From Pseudoscardovia radai (GTDB taxonomy: Bacteria > Actinomycetota > Actinomycetes > Actinomycetales > Bifidobacteriaceae): 64,000 nt of DNA. The notes under the pieces are model-generated. The model had not been told where the DNA came from, ran no database searches, and was given only the letters and a program-made list of their open reading frames with translations. Both the position numbers and the translations under genes were made by a program. Within the stretch, counting starts at the first letter, position 1; each line of letters opens with the position of its first letter. Location: positions 124,001 through 188,000 of the forward strand of contig NZ_MWWR01000002.1 in NCBI RefSeq assembly GCF_002259605.1, given 5' to 3'. Below are positions 22,301 to 30,563 of the stretch, piece by piece.

Positions 22301-22505
22301 CGAAGCCCAGGGCGCGGGGCACGGCGAGGAGGGCACGCTTCCAGCCGGGCTCGCCGGCCACGGCCATGGAGTTGCCGTCGACGATGGTCTCGTCGTCGTC
22401 CGAGGGTTTCGCGGAACGCGCCTTCGTCGACCGGGACGAGGCGCTCGAGGACTTCCTGGGGTTCGATTCACCAGGCCTGCGTGAGGATGAGGTACGTGCT
22501 GCCAT
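19398..22505 (-). CDS. ftsK: FtsK/SpoIIIE DNA translocase
   Basis: A 1035-residue septal DNA pump that clears chromosome termini at division. Four to five membrane helices lie between residues 70 and 230. A long acidic Asp/Tyr/Ala-rich linker (about 240-480) follows. The motor has Walker A '[17 protein letters not shown]', Walker B '[16 protein letters not shown]' and '[14 protein letters not shown]'-type motifs. The winged-helix gamma domain that reads KOPS sites is near the end ('[25 protein letters not shown]'), followed by a variable tail. ATG at 22505 was chosen because a TATTCT -10 box lies 10 nt upstream and no ribosome site exists, suggesting a nearly leaderless mRNA. Confidence 0.95.
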   Translation of the reverse strand: MAARTSSSRRPGESNPRKSSSASSRSTKARSAKPSDDDETIVDGNSMAVAGEPGWKRALLAVPRALGFGAAPSGRRRDGLCFLMVILSVLFIASEWFRVQGWLGAALHTVASTLFGVMSVAVPVVFLLLAWHLFRGRAAAISDPHAVSGWSLLLWSVCSIIDAAVAADAPGFDLPLVQKAGGVLGFIIGTPLTKGLTKPFAIIVFVVIALFAVLLIANLHVDDIAHAGGMRAALMSDDDEQSSARGGDDDFPTEVKVGDDSLRFAEGVPAHDGTDDEVQDAPRRSVLDSIRGFFSRRRKTGDDASLDSYEADRAFDHAADRDAVDRRQSVRPRRGAVTDEATGGDPWDDAPADAYDTRYGDTPGGYGDGYDGAADTDYADGYDDAADADADDRTRALRIREQGVESSAVPVVRPAAQSPATVPAARSADATVPAEPVVVAGGAYGSDDDEAARGAAEAAAKVARANAETASRTGADADAQGLEPYHLPDLDILEKGKPHAARTQENDRVITALNTTFEQFNVDARVVGFLRGPSVTQYEVELGPGVKVEKVTSLRRNIAYSVASPDVRILSPIPGKSAIGIEIPNVDREIVHLGDVLRSDILRDDPNPMVCGVGKDIEGHFVKCDLTKMPHLLVAGATGSGKSSFINSMLVSIVMRATPEQVRMILVDPKRVELSAYSGIPHLLTPIITDPKRAAQALEWVVKEMEARYDDLSFFGFRHIKDFNEAVLAGKVHAPAGSKRKVAPYPYLLIVVDEMADLMMVAKNDVESSIQRITQLARAAGIHLVLATQRPSVDVVTGLIKANIPSRLAFATSSATDSRVILDATGAETLIGQGDALFLPMGASKPTRVQGSWVSESEIRRAVDIVRQQRKPSYRKDIAEMADRAEKEAEKKTMTEDIGDDMDDLLEAAQLVVTSSFGSTSMLQRKMRIGFAKAGRLMDLLESRGVVGPSEGSKAREVLVKPEDLPQVLAFIRGDADEISSAGGAGAGPSAGASAGAGDDAPQDAYDDYGNDDYGSYCDSYGDSYADPVGAGYDA

Positions 22506-22515
22506 AACGTGGCTC

Positions 22516-22521
22516 AGAATA
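22516..22521 (-). promoter_or_regulatory. -10 box of nearly leaderless ftsK
   Basis: Minus strand TATTCT followed by ten bases and ATG (22505). The gap (GAGCCACGTT) has no Shine-Dalgarno motif, so the leader would be only 1-4 nt. Confidence 0.4.
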
Positions 22522-22592
22522 CCAAATTCGCCGCACGAACGTCGTGTTCGCGCGGCGACATTCACGGGAACGTCCCAATATGCGGGCCTGAT

Positions 22593-22618
22593 GGCGGGCC
22601 CTGCATGCGGGGCCCGCG
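22593..22618 (-). terminator. hairpin after miaA
   Basis: GCGGGCCC / GGGCCCGC stem with a TGCATGCG-type loop, 17 bp past the miaA stop codon. It has no clear T-run. Confidence 0.6.
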
Positions 22619-22634
22619 CCCGGCCGGGAGCGGC

Positions 22635-23696
22635 TCAGCCGAGGCGTTCGGTGCGCAAGGTTCCGAGGTGGTGCTGCACGTACTCGTCGGCGTGGGCGTC
22701 AATGGCGTCGTAGGCGCCCCGGTCGGCCTCGTGCACGATGGCGGCGGCCCGCTCGGCCAGGCCCGGGGATCCGGCCGTCAGCCAGTGGATGCGCGGGTCA
22801 CGGCCGAACCACCCCATCTGCTTGCGGGCCAGACGGCGCGTTTTCTGCGCGATGAGGGCGAAGGCCTCGTCCTCGTCCATAAGCCCGTCGAGCACGTCGG
22901 CGATCTGCTGGTATCCCAGGGCGCGGGACGCAGTGACGCCCAGATGCGGGCGCAGGCGCTCCACCTCGTCGACGAAACCCTGCTCGCGCATGAGCCGGGT
23001 TCTTTCATCGATGCGCCGGTCGAGCTGCTCACGGCTCATATCAAGCCCGATCTGCACCGATGGTATGACGTAGTGATACCTAGGCAGCGTGGAGGAATAC
23101 GTCCGCCCCGTCAGCTCGATGACCTCGAGGGCGCGCACCGTGCGGCGCACGTTCTTCGGGTCCATATGAGCTGCCGCCTCCGGGTCCTTCCCGCGCAGGC
23201 GCTCGAACAGGGCGTCGGGGCCGATGTCCTCGGCCTCCTTCTCGAGACGAGAGCGCACGGCGGGGTCGGTGGGTGGAAAGGAGATATCGTCGATGGCGGC
23301 CCGCGCGTACAGGCCCGACCCGCCGACAAGGATCGGCCGCACTCCCCTGCCCTGCAGCTCGCGGATGCAGCGGCGAGCCATGTCCTGGAACAGCGCCACC
23401 GACATGTTCTCGTCCGGGTCGATGCAGTCGATGAGGTGATGCGGCACCTCGGCGCGTTCCTCGGGCGTCGGCTTGGCCGTGCCGACGTCCATGCCGCGGT
23501 ACATCTGGTAGGCGTCGGCGTTCACGATCTCGCACGGGATGCCGTCGGCCTGCGTCAGGCGGCGCGCAAGGTCGATGCCCAGGCGCGTCTTGCCCGACGC
23601 GGTGGGCCCCACGATGGACACGACGCGCACCGCCGCGGCGTCGGACGGCTTCGCATCGTCCTGGTCCGCAGCATCCGACTTCTCCATGCCCGCCAT
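22635..23696 (-). CDS. miaA: tRNA dimethylallyltransferase
   Basis: A 353-residue enzyme that adds an isoprenyl group to A37 of tRNAs reading UNN codons. The P-loop is '[19 protein letters not shown]'; '[18 protein letters not shown]' and '[11 protein letters not shown]' are the substrate and catalytic motifs; 'ALGYQQI' near the end is conserved. ATG at 23696 lies one base after the miaB stop (TGAgATG), so the two genes are translationally coupled. A second ATG three codons in is possible. MiaB, just upstream, performs the following methylthiolation of the same base, so this is a two-step modification operon. Confidence 0.95.
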   Translation of the reverse strand: MAGMEKSDAADQDDAKPSDAAAVRVVSIVGPTASGKTRLGIDLARRLTQADGIPCEIVNADAYQMYRGMDVGTAKPTPEERAEVPHHLIDCIDPDENMSVALFQDMARRCIRELQGRGVRPILVGGSGLYARAAIDDISFPPTDPAVRSRLEKEAEDIGPDALFERLRGKDPEAAAHMDPKNVRRTVRALEVIELTGRTYSSTLPRYHYVIPSVQIGLDMSREQLDRRIDERTRLMREQGFVDEVERLRPHLGVTASRALGYQQIADVLDGLMDEDEAFALIAQKTRRLARKQMGWFGRDPRIHWLTAGSPGLAERAAAIVHEADRGAYDAIDAHADEYVQHHLGTLRTERLG

Positions 23697-23697
23697 C

Positions 23698-25164
23698 TCA
23701 GTGCCTGACCTCGTAGGTCTGGCCGGCGGCCGGATCGGGGTCGGCGATGAGGTCGTGGCTGGCGGCATGCGTGACCGTGGCGGTCACGAGGTCGCCGGGA
23801 CGCGGCATGGGGCGCCCCTCGGGAACGCCCACATGCACGAGCACACCCGTGCGCTCGCGTCCGGTCACGCGGTGCGTCAGGGCGTCCTTCTTGCCCTGCT
23901 GACCCGTCACAAGCACCTCGACGTCCCTGCCTTCGAAGCGTGACATGATGTCGGCTGTGATGGCCTCCTGGACATCGTGGAGGCGTTCGAAACGCTCCTG
24001 CGTCACCTCGTGCGGCACCTGCTCCATGACGGCGGCCGGCGTGCCGGGGCGCGGCGAGTACTCGAAGGTGTAGGCGTTGGAGAAGCGCGCCTGGCGCACC
24101 ACGTCGAGCGTCTGCTCGAAATCCTCGTCGGTCTCCCCCGGGAAGCCCACGATGATGTCGGTGCTGATCTGCGCGTCGGGCATGGCCTGGCGCACCTTGT
24201 CGAGGATGCGCAGGAAGCGGTCGCGCCGGTAGCTGCGGTGCATCGCGCGCAGGATGCGATCGGAGCCCGACTGCAGCGGCATATGCAGCTGGTGCATGAC
24301 GTTCGGCGTCTGCGCCATGGCCTCGATGACATCGTCGGTGAAAGCCGCCGGATGGGGCGACGTGAAGCGCACGCGCTCCAGGCCCTCGATCTGCCCGCAG
24401 GCGCGCAGAAGCTTGGAGAAGGCGAAGCGGTCGCCGCTGGCGTAGCCGTAGGAGTTCACGTTCTGCCCCAGCAGCGTGACCTCCTTGGCGCCCTGGTCGA
24501 CGCAACGCTGCACCTCCTCGAGCACGTCACCGGGACGGCGGTCGCGCTCGCGGCCTCGCACGGAGGGCACGATGCAGAAGGTGCATGTGTTGTTGCAGCC
24601 CACCGAGATGGCCACCCACGACGACACCTTCGAGGCGCGGTCGACGGGCAGATTCGAGGGGAAGTAGTCGACGGAGTCGAGGTCGGAGAACACGCCGACC
24701 TGCGGCCCCTCGCCACGGCGGGCGGCATCCAGCATGCCCGGCAGCTCGCCGATGTTCTTCGTGCCGAACACGGCGTCCACCCACGGGGCGCGCCTGACGA
24801 TGCGGTCGCGGTCCTTCTGCGCCATGCAGCCGCCGACGGCGATCTGCAGATGCGGGTGGGTGCGCTTGAGGTCGGCCCACTGGCCGACGGTTCCGTACAT
24901 GCGCTCGGTGGCGTTCTCTCGCACGGCGCAGGTGTTGAGGACGAGCAGGTCGATGTCGCGTCCCTCGATCTGCTCGGGCGTGGCGGGTACGTACCCGTCG
25001 GCCTCGAGGACCCCGGCGATGCGCTCGGAGTCATGCACGTTCATCTGGCATCCCAGCGTGTGGATGGCGAACACGCCCTTGCCCCGGGCCGGGGCGGCGT
25101 GCGTGGCGTCGGACGGCGCGGATACGGAGGCGCGCTCTTCGTCGGTCATCATGTCTTCGTTCAT
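23698..25164 (-). CDS. miaB: tRNA-2-methylthio-N6-dimethylallyladenosine synthase
   Basis: A 488-residue radical-SAM enzyme that converts i6A37 to ms2i6A37 in tRNA. The N-terminal UPF0004 domain supplies cluster cysteines ('TLGCQMN', 'NTCAVRENA', 'VGGCMAQ'). The radical-SAM motif is '[11 protein letters not shown]'. A TRAM domain ends the protein. The first 28 residues are variable. A TATCAT -10 box lies 8 nt before the ATG with no ribosome site, so the mRNA is probably leaderless or has a one-base leader. miaA follows immediately. Confidence 0.96.
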   Translation of the reverse strand: MNEDMMTDEERASVSAPSDATHAAPARGKGVFAIHTLGCQMNVHDSERIAGVLEADGYVPATPEQIEGRDIDLLVLNTCAVRENATERMYGTVGQWADLKRTHPHLQIAVGGCMAQKDRDRIVRRAPWVDAVFGTKNIGELPGMLDAARRGEGPQVGVFSDLDSVDYFPSNLPVDRASKVSSWVAISVGCNNTCTFCIVPSVRGRERDRRPGDVLEEVQRCVDQGAKEVTLLGQNVNSYGYASGDRFAFSKLLRACGQIEGLERVRFTSPHPAAFTDDVIEAMAQTPNVMHQLHMPLQSGSDRILRAMHRSYRRDRFLRILDKVRQAMPDAQISTDIIVGFPGETDEDFEQTLDVVRQARFSNAYTFEYSPRPGTPAAVMEQVPHEVTQERFERLHDVQEAITADIMSRFEGRDVEVLVTGQQGKKDALTHRVTGRERTGVLVHVGVPEGRPMPRPGDLVTATVTHAASHDLIADPDPAAGQTYEVRH

Positions 25165-25172
25165 GACTCACG

Positions 25173-25178
25173 ATGATA
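25173..25178 (-). promoter_or_regulatory. -10 box of leaderless miaB
   Basis: Minus strand TATCAT, eight bases, then ATG (25164). No Shine-Dalgarno sequence is present in the gap (CGTGAGTC). Confidence 0.45.
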
Positions 25179-25374
25179 CGTCCGCGCCGGCGCGCAACGC
25201 CAGACGGGGCGGGAAAGGACGCTAGACAAAGACGACAGGGACGCCGGGCCGCCCGCCCGTCGCCGCCTCCACATGCCGTCCGCCTGCTTCCCTCCATGCA
25301 CACGGTTCTGCGCTACGATGGAGGGGACATCGTTTTGCGCCGCGCCGCGGTCCCTCCGCCGGCAGCCGGCGCGC

Positions 25375-25420
25375 GATCGGACGCATGCCTCTGATTACAT
25401 GTGCATGATCGGACGCATGC
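25375..25420. repeat. paired 14-bp direct repeats before the BI-1 gene
   Basis: GATCGGACGCATGC occurs at 25375-25388 and again at 25407-25420, exactly 32 bp apart (three helical turns) and ending about 20 bp before the GTG start. Equal orientation and spacing suggest an operator rather than chance. Confidence 0.5.
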
Positions 25421-25440
25421 ATGATAGGAAAGGAAGAATC

Positions 25441-26274
25441 GTGGCAGACAACTATCCGTACCAGGCGAACGACCCCGCCACGGGCTTCGCCGCCTCACCG
25501 GCGCAGACCCCCGCCTACGCCGCGCAGTATGCGCAGCAGCCGTACGCGGGAACCGCGTCGGGCGCACAGATGGCCAACGCGCAGATGGCCAACCCCACAG
25601 CCGTGTTCGTCGCCCAGAACAACGCGATCACGCGCACCTACCTCGAGATGACCATCGCCCTCGTCATCACGGCCCTCACCTCGTGGGCCACGTATGCCAG
25701 CGGCATCGTCACGTCCATGAGCACCGACACTCTCGGCGTCACCATGATCGTGCTCGCCATCGTCGAAATCGCGCTGGCCTTCATCATCCCCCGCGTCGCC
25801 GAGAAGCTCAACGCAGGCGTCGCACGCGCCCTGTTCTACGGATTCGCGGTGCTTAACGGCCTGACGCTGTTCTCGATCTTCTACTATTACGACATCACCT
25901 CCATCGCGCTCGTGTTCCTTATCACCGCGGGCTTCTTCTTCGCGCTGACGATGCTCGCGCTGACCACGCGCAAAAGCATGCTCGGCCTGGGCCCGATCCT
26001 GCTGACCGCGCTTATCGTGCTCATCATCGCCGAGATCGTGCTCATGTTCGTCGTGCCCTCGGACGGCGTGACCAAGCTCATCGCCGCCATCGGCATCGTG
26101 ATCTTCGCTGGCTTCACCGCCTATGACACGCAGGCCATGCGCGCCGTCTTCGCGCACTGCGGCTCCGACACCAAGAGCATCGAAAGCTACTCGGTACTGT
26201 TCGCGCTGTCGCTGTACCTCGATTTCATCAACCTGTTCCTCTACCTGCTGAGGCTGTTCGGCAGCAACAAGTGA
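25441..26274 (+). CDS. Bax inhibitor-1 (BI-1/YccA) family membrane protein
   Basis: A 277-residue integral membrane protein. After a 55-residue Tyr/Gln/Ala-rich cytoplasmic head ('YQANDPATGFAAS', repeated 'QMANAQMANP'), seven hydrophobic helices follow, with the BI-1 pattern 'GVARALFYGFAVLNGLTLF' in the middle and 'FTAYDTQAMRA' before the last helix. Bacterial BI-1 proteins such as YetJ are pH-sensitive calcium leak channels; that role here is by family only. GTG at 25441 is preceded by AAAGGAAG at good spacing; the longer frame upstream is not protein-like. It diverges from miaB across 276 bp and converges with the DUF3592 gene. Confidence 0.9.
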   Translation: MADNYPYQANDPATGFAASPAQTPAYAAQYAQQPYAGTASGAQMANAQMANPTAVFVAQNNAITRTYLEMTIALVITALTSWATYASGIVTSMSTDTLGVTMIVLAIVEIALAFIIPRVAEKLNAGVARALFYGFAVLNGLTLFSIFYYYDITSIALVFLITAGFFFALTMLALTTRKSMLGLGPILLTALIVLIIAEIVLMFVVPSDGVTKLIAAIGIVIFAGFTAYDTQAMRAVFAHCGSDTKSIESYSVLFALSLYLDFINLFLYLLRLFGSNK

Positions 26275-26320
26275 TGCGGCGGACGCGCGGATTCGCACCG
26301 CGCGCAGACCGCGTATATGC

Positions 26321-26362
26321 GACGGCGGGGCGCTTCTTTCGGGAGGCGCCCCGCCGTCGTTT
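26321..26362. terminator. bidirectional hairpin after BI-1 gene
   Basis: GACGGCGGGGCGC / GCGCCCCGCCGTC with a 12-base loop lies between the two converging genes. Confidence 0.8.
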
Positions 26363-26406
26363 GCGATGGTGTCGTGTGCGTTGCCGTCGTTTTCTATATT
26401 GTCTGG

Positions 26407-26979
26407 CTACCACAGAAGGCCGATGACGAGGAACACGATGGCCGCGACGAGCTCGATGCCGCCGAGAAGCAGGAAGGTCTTGGTCATCGAGGACGACGGG
26501 CACATGCGGATCACATACGCGCGCGACGGTTTGTCCGGGTCGTAGAACACCGGCACGCGGCGCCCTTCGGGGAAGGGCTCGGCCAGCGCGTTGCCCATGC
26601 GCTCGCGCGGGGCGTCGGAGAAATCGTAGACCTTCAGCCCGTCGGGAAGGTCGTCGATGTCGGTGATATTCGTGCGCTGCAGGCGGTGGCCGTCGCGCGT
26701 GCCGTCGCCCTTGACGGTGCTCGCCGTATAGGAGGCGAAGGTGGGGCCCGTCACCGTGTGGCTCTCCCCCGCCACGTGGTACGCCACGACGGGCAGGAAG
26801 GTGGAGCCGGTGATCTGCTGGGACGTGGAGTAGCCGGTCACCTTCCCCTCCGTGCGCTCGGTGCAGTGCGAACGCAGCATCGAGTCACGGCGCCAGCGGC
26901 CGATGCCCATGCCCAGGCAGAAAACGGAGCCGGCGAAGATAATCGCCGCGAACCAGAACAGAAACGTGCTGAAAACCAT
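26407..26979 (-). CDS. DUF3592-type membrane protein
   Basis: 190 residues with one membrane helix at each end ('FLFWFAAIIFAGSVFCLGMG' and 'TFLLLGGIELVAAIVFLVIGLLW'). The middle (about 30-165) is a soluble beta-rich domain with 'TEGKVTGYSTSQQ', 'FLPVVAYHVAGESHTV' and 'GRRVPVFYDPDKPSRAYV', the DUF3592 pattern; the function of that family is unknown. ATG at 26979 follows GAAAGG by five bases, and the upstream in-frame ATG lacks a ribosome site. It stands alone between BI-1 and tRNA-Gly. Confidence 0.8.
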   Translation of the reverse strand: MVFSTFLFWFAAIIFAGSVFCLGMGIGRWRRDSMLRSHCTERTEGKVTGYSTSQQITGSTFLPVVAYHVAGESHTVTGPTFASYTASTVKGDGTRDGHRLQRTNITDIDDLPDGLKVYDFSDAPRERMGNALAEPFPEGRRVPVFYDPDKPSRAYVIRMCPSSSMTKTFLLLGGIELVAAIVFLVIGLLW

Positions 26980-27198
26980 GGAAGCCTTTCGGGTCTTTCG
27001 AACGGATGCCACGGCGCCGCAGGGCGCCCGCACCGAGCATAGGCCATGCGACTGGGAGGACGCGGACGTATTCCATGCGCGGCGCCGCAGGGCGTCACGA
27101 TGCCGGTACGGAACGCCAATGACGGCGACGCGACACGCCGGATTTGCGTCATCGGGCGGGATTCGGTATCTTTACATCTCGTTGCGCACGACGCACAT

Positions 27199-27271
27199 GC
27201 GGACATAGCTTAGTTGGTAAAGCGCGACCTTGCCAAGGTCGAGACCGCGGGTCCGAGTCCCGTTGTCCGCT
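27199..27271 (+). tRNA. tRNA-Gly(GCC)
   Basis: A 73-nt cloverleaf: acceptor GCGGACA pairs with TGTCCGC, D arm AGCTTAGTTGGTAAAGC, anticodon stem CGACC/GGTCG enclosing loop TTGCCAA (anticodon GCC), T arm GCGGG TCCGAGT CCCGT. The discriminator is T and the CCA end is not encoded. A strong terminator follows at once. Confidence 0.96.
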
Positions 27272-27275
27272 CCCT

Positions 27276-27304
27276 CAAAATGCCGGCTTTTGCCGGCATT
27301 TTTC
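27276..27304 (+). terminator. terminator of tRNA-Gly
   Basis: AAAATGCCGGC TTTT GCCGGCATTTTT, a near-symmetric hairpin with T-run. Confidence 0.92.
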
Positions 27305-27416
27305 ATATCCGCGGTTCCCTTCGTAAGTTCCCTTCGTATCCGTGCTCCCCATCGTGTTTCCGCCGCGCCTACCCCGTCGCCGCCTTCTCCTTCGCTTTCT
27401 CTCGACGGCACGGCGC

Positions 27417-28505
27417 CTAGCGCTTCCGAACCCAGCCGTGCGGCATGAGGTACAGCGCGAACGCCGCCATGTAGATCTGCGTGAGCTGCGTCACCATTTC
27501 CTGCGTCGTCTGCGGCAGCGCGCCATGCAGGTAATGGCCCACCACGTCCATCGTCAGGTCCACCAGGAACTCGGCGTACAGCGCCAGCTCCCCGCGGTGC
27601 CCCGGATTACGCGCGTCGAGGATGTCGACGCAGATAGGAATGAGGCCGCCCCTGACGGCAGATGACAGGCACGCCCTGTTCTGCTGGTCGTCGACGAAAA
27701 CGTGCGTGAGCAGAAGCGTCCGATCGCGGTCCACGGCCTCGATCAGCCTTCGTAGAAAGCTGCCGGGATGCCGCGGGTTCATGTCGTCGGCGGCCTCGAG
27801 CATCGTGGCGCGCGTGCGTTCGAGTACGGCGCCGATGAATTCCTCGAGCAGGTTGTCCGTGGAGGAGAAATGCGCGTAGAAGGTGTTGCGGGCCAGGTCG
27901 GCGCGCCTGGTGAGCATGGTCACCGTGATCTGCGGGAACGGCAGCTCGTTGAGAAGCACGGCCAGGGCATCGTTGAGAAGCGCGACGGAACGCGCGGCAT
28001 TCCTGTTCGCGTTGCCCGCGCAATAGCGGTTCTTCACGACGTACCGGCGCCGCTCGTTGGGCCGCATCCGACGTGCCACAGCAGAGGGATCCCGGAAGTG
28101 CACGGCCTGCGGCTTCGCAGGTTGCGCCGGGGCACACTGCGCCGGCGGGCCGACGGATTCGGATTGGGCGGACGGCTGCCGCTGGGCGGATCTCGATGCC
28201 GCTGTCTGCTGGCGTGCCCGGCGCGATGGCGCGCGTCGGGACGATGACCGCCTGGCGGATGGCTGCGCCCGGTACCGTGGCGCGGACGATGGCTGGTCGG
28301 CACCCTGTGCGGCTGAAAAGGAAGCCGAGGACGGCGTCTGCGCGCCGTCGCGACCCGCGTTGCCCACTGTTTCGTTGCGCCTCGTTCCGTTGCGCCCAAT
28401 GCCGTTGTGCGCAGTGTCGTTGTGCGCTGCGTTGCGCTCTGTGCCGTCGTGTGCTGCGTCGCGTGTCGCGCGTTGTCTGCCGTGCTGTCCTCTGGCGGCG
28501 TCCAT
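27417..28505 (-). CDS. TetR-family regulator with long repetitive N-terminus
   Basis: 362 residues as read from ATG at 28505 (GGGGGAA upstream). The last 200 are a TetR/AcrR repressor: 'LNDALAVLLNELPFPQITVTMLTRRADLARNTFYAHFSSTDNLLEEF' region holds the helix-turn-helix. The first 146 residues are odd: basic, Arg/Asn/Ser/Gln-rich, with degenerate five-residue repeats ('NDTAHNGIGRNGTRRNE') encoded by 15-bp units near 28380-28470. Most TetR proteins are about 200 residues, and an in-frame ATG at residue 147 ('MRPNERRRY') would give 216, but it lacks a clear ribosome site. Ligand and targets are unknown; no effector gene is adjacent. Confidence 0.8.
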   Translation of the reverse strand: MDAARGQHGRQRATRDAAHDGTERNAAHNDTAHNGIGRNGTRRNETVGNAGRDGAQTPSSASFSAAQGADQPSSAPRYRAQPSARRSSSRRAPSRRARQQTAASRSAQRQPSAQSESVGPPAQCAPAQPAKPQAVHFRDPSAVARRMRPNERRRYVVKNRYCAGNANRNAARSVALLNDALAVLLNELPFPQITVTMLTRRADLARNTFYAHFSSTDNLLEEFIGAVLERTRATMLEAADDMNPRHPGSFLRRLIEAVDRDRTLLLTHVFVDDQQNRACLSSAVRGGLIPICVDILDARNPGHRGELALYAEFLVDLTMDVVGHYLHGALPQTTQEMVTQLTQIYMAAFALYLMPHGWVRKR

Positions 28506-28707
28506 ACGATTCCCCCAATCCTGCGACTGCCATGCCCGTCATCGGGCACCCGCATGCCCCGGCCGCGCCGGATTCGCGTCCGTCACGCCCGTTGCGTCCC
28601 GGTCTTCCGGGCCGTCCATTCAGATTCCCACTCTACCTGCCCGCCGTGGGAGGAGCCGGGAACGACACGCCGGAAGTTCCTTCTGACGGTGAAATCCCAC
28701 GCCGCTT

Positions 28708-28736
28708 TTGCAATAAGTCCAAACCCCACGTACACT
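28708..28736 (+). promoter_or_regulatory. consensus-spaced promoter in the 28.5-29.2 kb gap
   Basis: -35 TTGCAA (28708-28713), 17-bp spacer, -10 TACACT (28731-28736). The predicted start is near 28743, where a GTG opens a 60-codon frame. This is one of the better-spaced plus-strand promoters in the window although no known gene follows for 450 bp. Confidence 0.55.
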
Positions 28737-28742
28737 ATGTGT

Positions 28743-28925
28743 GTGATCAGCGGTGAATCTGATTGGTTCCTTTCTCTCCCTCACCAACACCGTCTGACAC
28801 CGGGTTCGTGCGGGACCGTCGAGGCGATTCTCTTCCCATCTATCCCCGACTCGCGGTACCCAAGTCCCAGTGCTTCATCGCTGTGGACACACCCCCGAGA
28901 AATCAGGGGGCGCTCGCATCCCTAG
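28743..28925 (+). CDS. candidate leaderless 60-residue ORF or small RNA
   Basis: GTG at 28743 sits 6 nt after the TACACT -10 box, the same spacing as the idsA and 6013 genes. The frame runs 60 codons ('VISGESDWFLSLPHQHRLT...') and stops at 28925 inside a strong hairpin (28906-28934). The peptide has no recognisable domain, no signal and no clear membrane segment, and its codon usage is not strongly gene-like. The unit promoter, short frame, hairpin could equally be a small RNA of about 190 nt. The surrounding gap (28506-29191, 686 bp, between TetR and LysR) otherwise shows no gene. Confidence 0.3.
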   Translation: MISGESDWFLSLPHQHRLTPGSCGTVEAILFPSIPDSRYPSPSASSLWTHPREIRGRSHP

Positions 28926-28934
28926 AGCGCCCCC
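28906..28934 (+). terminator. hairpin ending the small transcript unit
   Basis: GGGGGCGCTC pairs perfectly with GAGCGCCCCC across a nine-base loop. The T-rich downstream part is weak (ATCTTCATACTTAT). Confidence 0.55.
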
Positions 28935-29191
28935 ATCTTCATACTTATCCCTACTTATAGAGAACCCCAAACCTAGAGCGCGGAGACGATTCCGCCCCGC
29001 TCCCCGCCAACAGTGCCTCTCACTGGCACGGAACCGACCAGCGAGACCGACCGTTGGCTGGCCATGGATGATCGGGCGCTACACTCCCCGAGTCCAGACT
29101 GTGGAACCAATAACAGAGGACCGGTCTTCGCACAACGAGGCGCGGATATGCCATGATGGAGGCGGCGAATCGTCCGCACGGAAGGAACGAC

Positions 29192-30349
29192 ATGGAACTC
29201 AAGCAGCTGCGATACTTCTACGACGTACTGCGCCTGCACAGCTTCACGATGGCGGCGCGCGCCAACCACGTGTCGCAGTCGGCGGTGTCGCAGAAAATCA
29301 AGGCCCTCGAGCAGGAGATGGGCGTCGAGCTGCTCAACCGCCAGGGCCGCGAGTTCAGCGCCACGGCTGCCGGCACGAGGATGTTCGAATATGCGCAGTC
29401 GATCCTTGCAGCGTCGCAGGAGGCGATCGAGGATGTCAAGCGCACGGCGGCCGGCCAGGCGCTTCCCCGTTTCACCATCGGCATCCTCGCCTCGCGCAAG
29501 ATCTGGGAGCCGGTGGCCGCCGCGTCGATGTTCGCACAGGCGCATCCCGAAACGGACGTCGCGATGCGCTTCGGCACAAGGATCCAATTGCAGCGCTCGC
29601 TGCTCAATGGCTCGATCGACGTGGTTTTCGCGGATTCCGGCAGCACCTTCGCGGACTATTTCGCCACAAGCACCGTGGCCACGCGCTACCCCACCATCGA
29701 AATCGCCCGCTCCGTCATCGCAGGTCTGCCGTCCACCACGCTGGTGCCGGCGATCGATGAGGTGGGCGTCGGCCCGCTTTCCGAGGTGGCGTGCATCATG
29801 CCGGTTCTGACGGATGACGAGGCGCAGCAGATCGCGCCGGACTGGGACCCGGGCATAGAACCCGAGCCCGCGCCGCTGTCCCCGTCCATGCGCATCCTTG
29901 GCCGAGACACGCGCGACACCGAGAAACTGCAGACGCGTCTGCTGCCGGACGGAACGTACACCGTGGTGCGCAACCCCGGGGTCGCCACACCGGACGCCGA
30001 AGAGGACGGCGACGATGACCGGCCCGAGCTGAAACCGACGGCGCATGCGATCCGCACCGTGGAGCAGACGTATCTGCGCACGATGCTCGGCTTCACCTCG
30101 CCCATCACCGAGGCCCCGAGCCATATCGAGGCGCACCGGATGGTGGCGGCTGGCCGCGGCTTCATGGTGTCCGAATCACCCCGTCCGGTGCGCGGACACG
30201 GCGCGCTTATCCGCTATGTGCCGCTGGTGGACGCCAACGGCCCCATCAGGCACGAGTACATGCTCATCGCTGTGCGCGGGCACGGCGGAACGCATGCGGA
30301 GGAATACGAGAAGATGCTGCGCCAGATTTTCATCGACTCGCAGAGCTGA
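29192..30349 (+). CDS. LysR-family transcriptional regulator
   Basis: A 385-residue regulator. The N-terminal winged helix is typical: 'MELKQLRYFYDVLRLHSFTMAA', 'HVSQSAVSQKIKALEQEMGVELL', followed by the coiled linker. The co-inducer domain begins about residue 90 ('RFTIGILASRKIWEPVAA'). The protein is 80 residues longer than usual; the surplus is an acidic insertion near 215-285 ('ATPDAEEDGDDDRPE'). ATG at 29192 follows GGAAGG by seven bases. Neighbouring genes (nrdG converging, TetR diverging) give no hint of its target. Confidence 0.88.
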   Translation: MELKQLRYFYDVLRLHSFTMAARANHVSQSAVSQKIKALEQEMGVELLNRQGREFSATAAGTRMFEYAQSILAASQEAIEDVKRTAAGQALPRFTIGILASRKIWEPVAAASMFAQAHPETDVAMRFGTRIQLQRSLLNGSIDVVFADSGSTFADYFATSTVATRYPTIEIARSVIAGLPSTTLVPAIDEVGVGPLSEVACIMPVLTDDEAQQIAPDWDPGIEPEPAPLSPSMRILGRDTRDTEKLQTRLLPDGTYTVVRNPGVATPDAEEDGDDDRPELKPTAHAIRTVEQTYLRTMLGFTSPITEAPSHIEAHRMVAAGRGFMVSESPRPVRGHGALIRYVPLVDANGPIRHEYMLIAVRGHGGTHAEEYEKMLRQIFIDSQS

Positions 30350-30446
30350 CGATTTTCCCAACGCTTGTAGCCACGATTTTCGCTACGATGGCCGCGCCAC
30401 CATCCCGGCCGGCCACGCGCGCCGAAGCACCCGTCGCGGAACGCAT

Positions 30447-30483
30447 AAGGGGTGGTGACACACAGTGTCACCACCCCTTGTTC
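30447..30483. terminator. bidirectional terminator between lysR and nrdG
   Basis: A perfect 15-bp stem AAGGGGTGGTGACAC / GTGTCACCACCCCTT with an ACA-type loop, flanked by A/T bases on both sides. Confidence 0.88.
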
Positions 30484-30563
30484 ATGCCTGCAATCCGCGG
30501 CGTGTCGCCATGCGACCGGCTCATGCGGCGTGTCGCCAGGCGGCCGGCTGCATGGCCTGCCGG

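Noticed and set aside
18363-22484. 1373-codon open frame on the plus strand
   Set aside because: Antisense to pgsA and ftsK, which are certain; the translation is Val/Gly/His-rich and has no domain.
27199-27304. tRNA-Gly as an integration site
   Set aside because: No integrase, phage gene or repeated tRNA 3' end was seen in the flanks.
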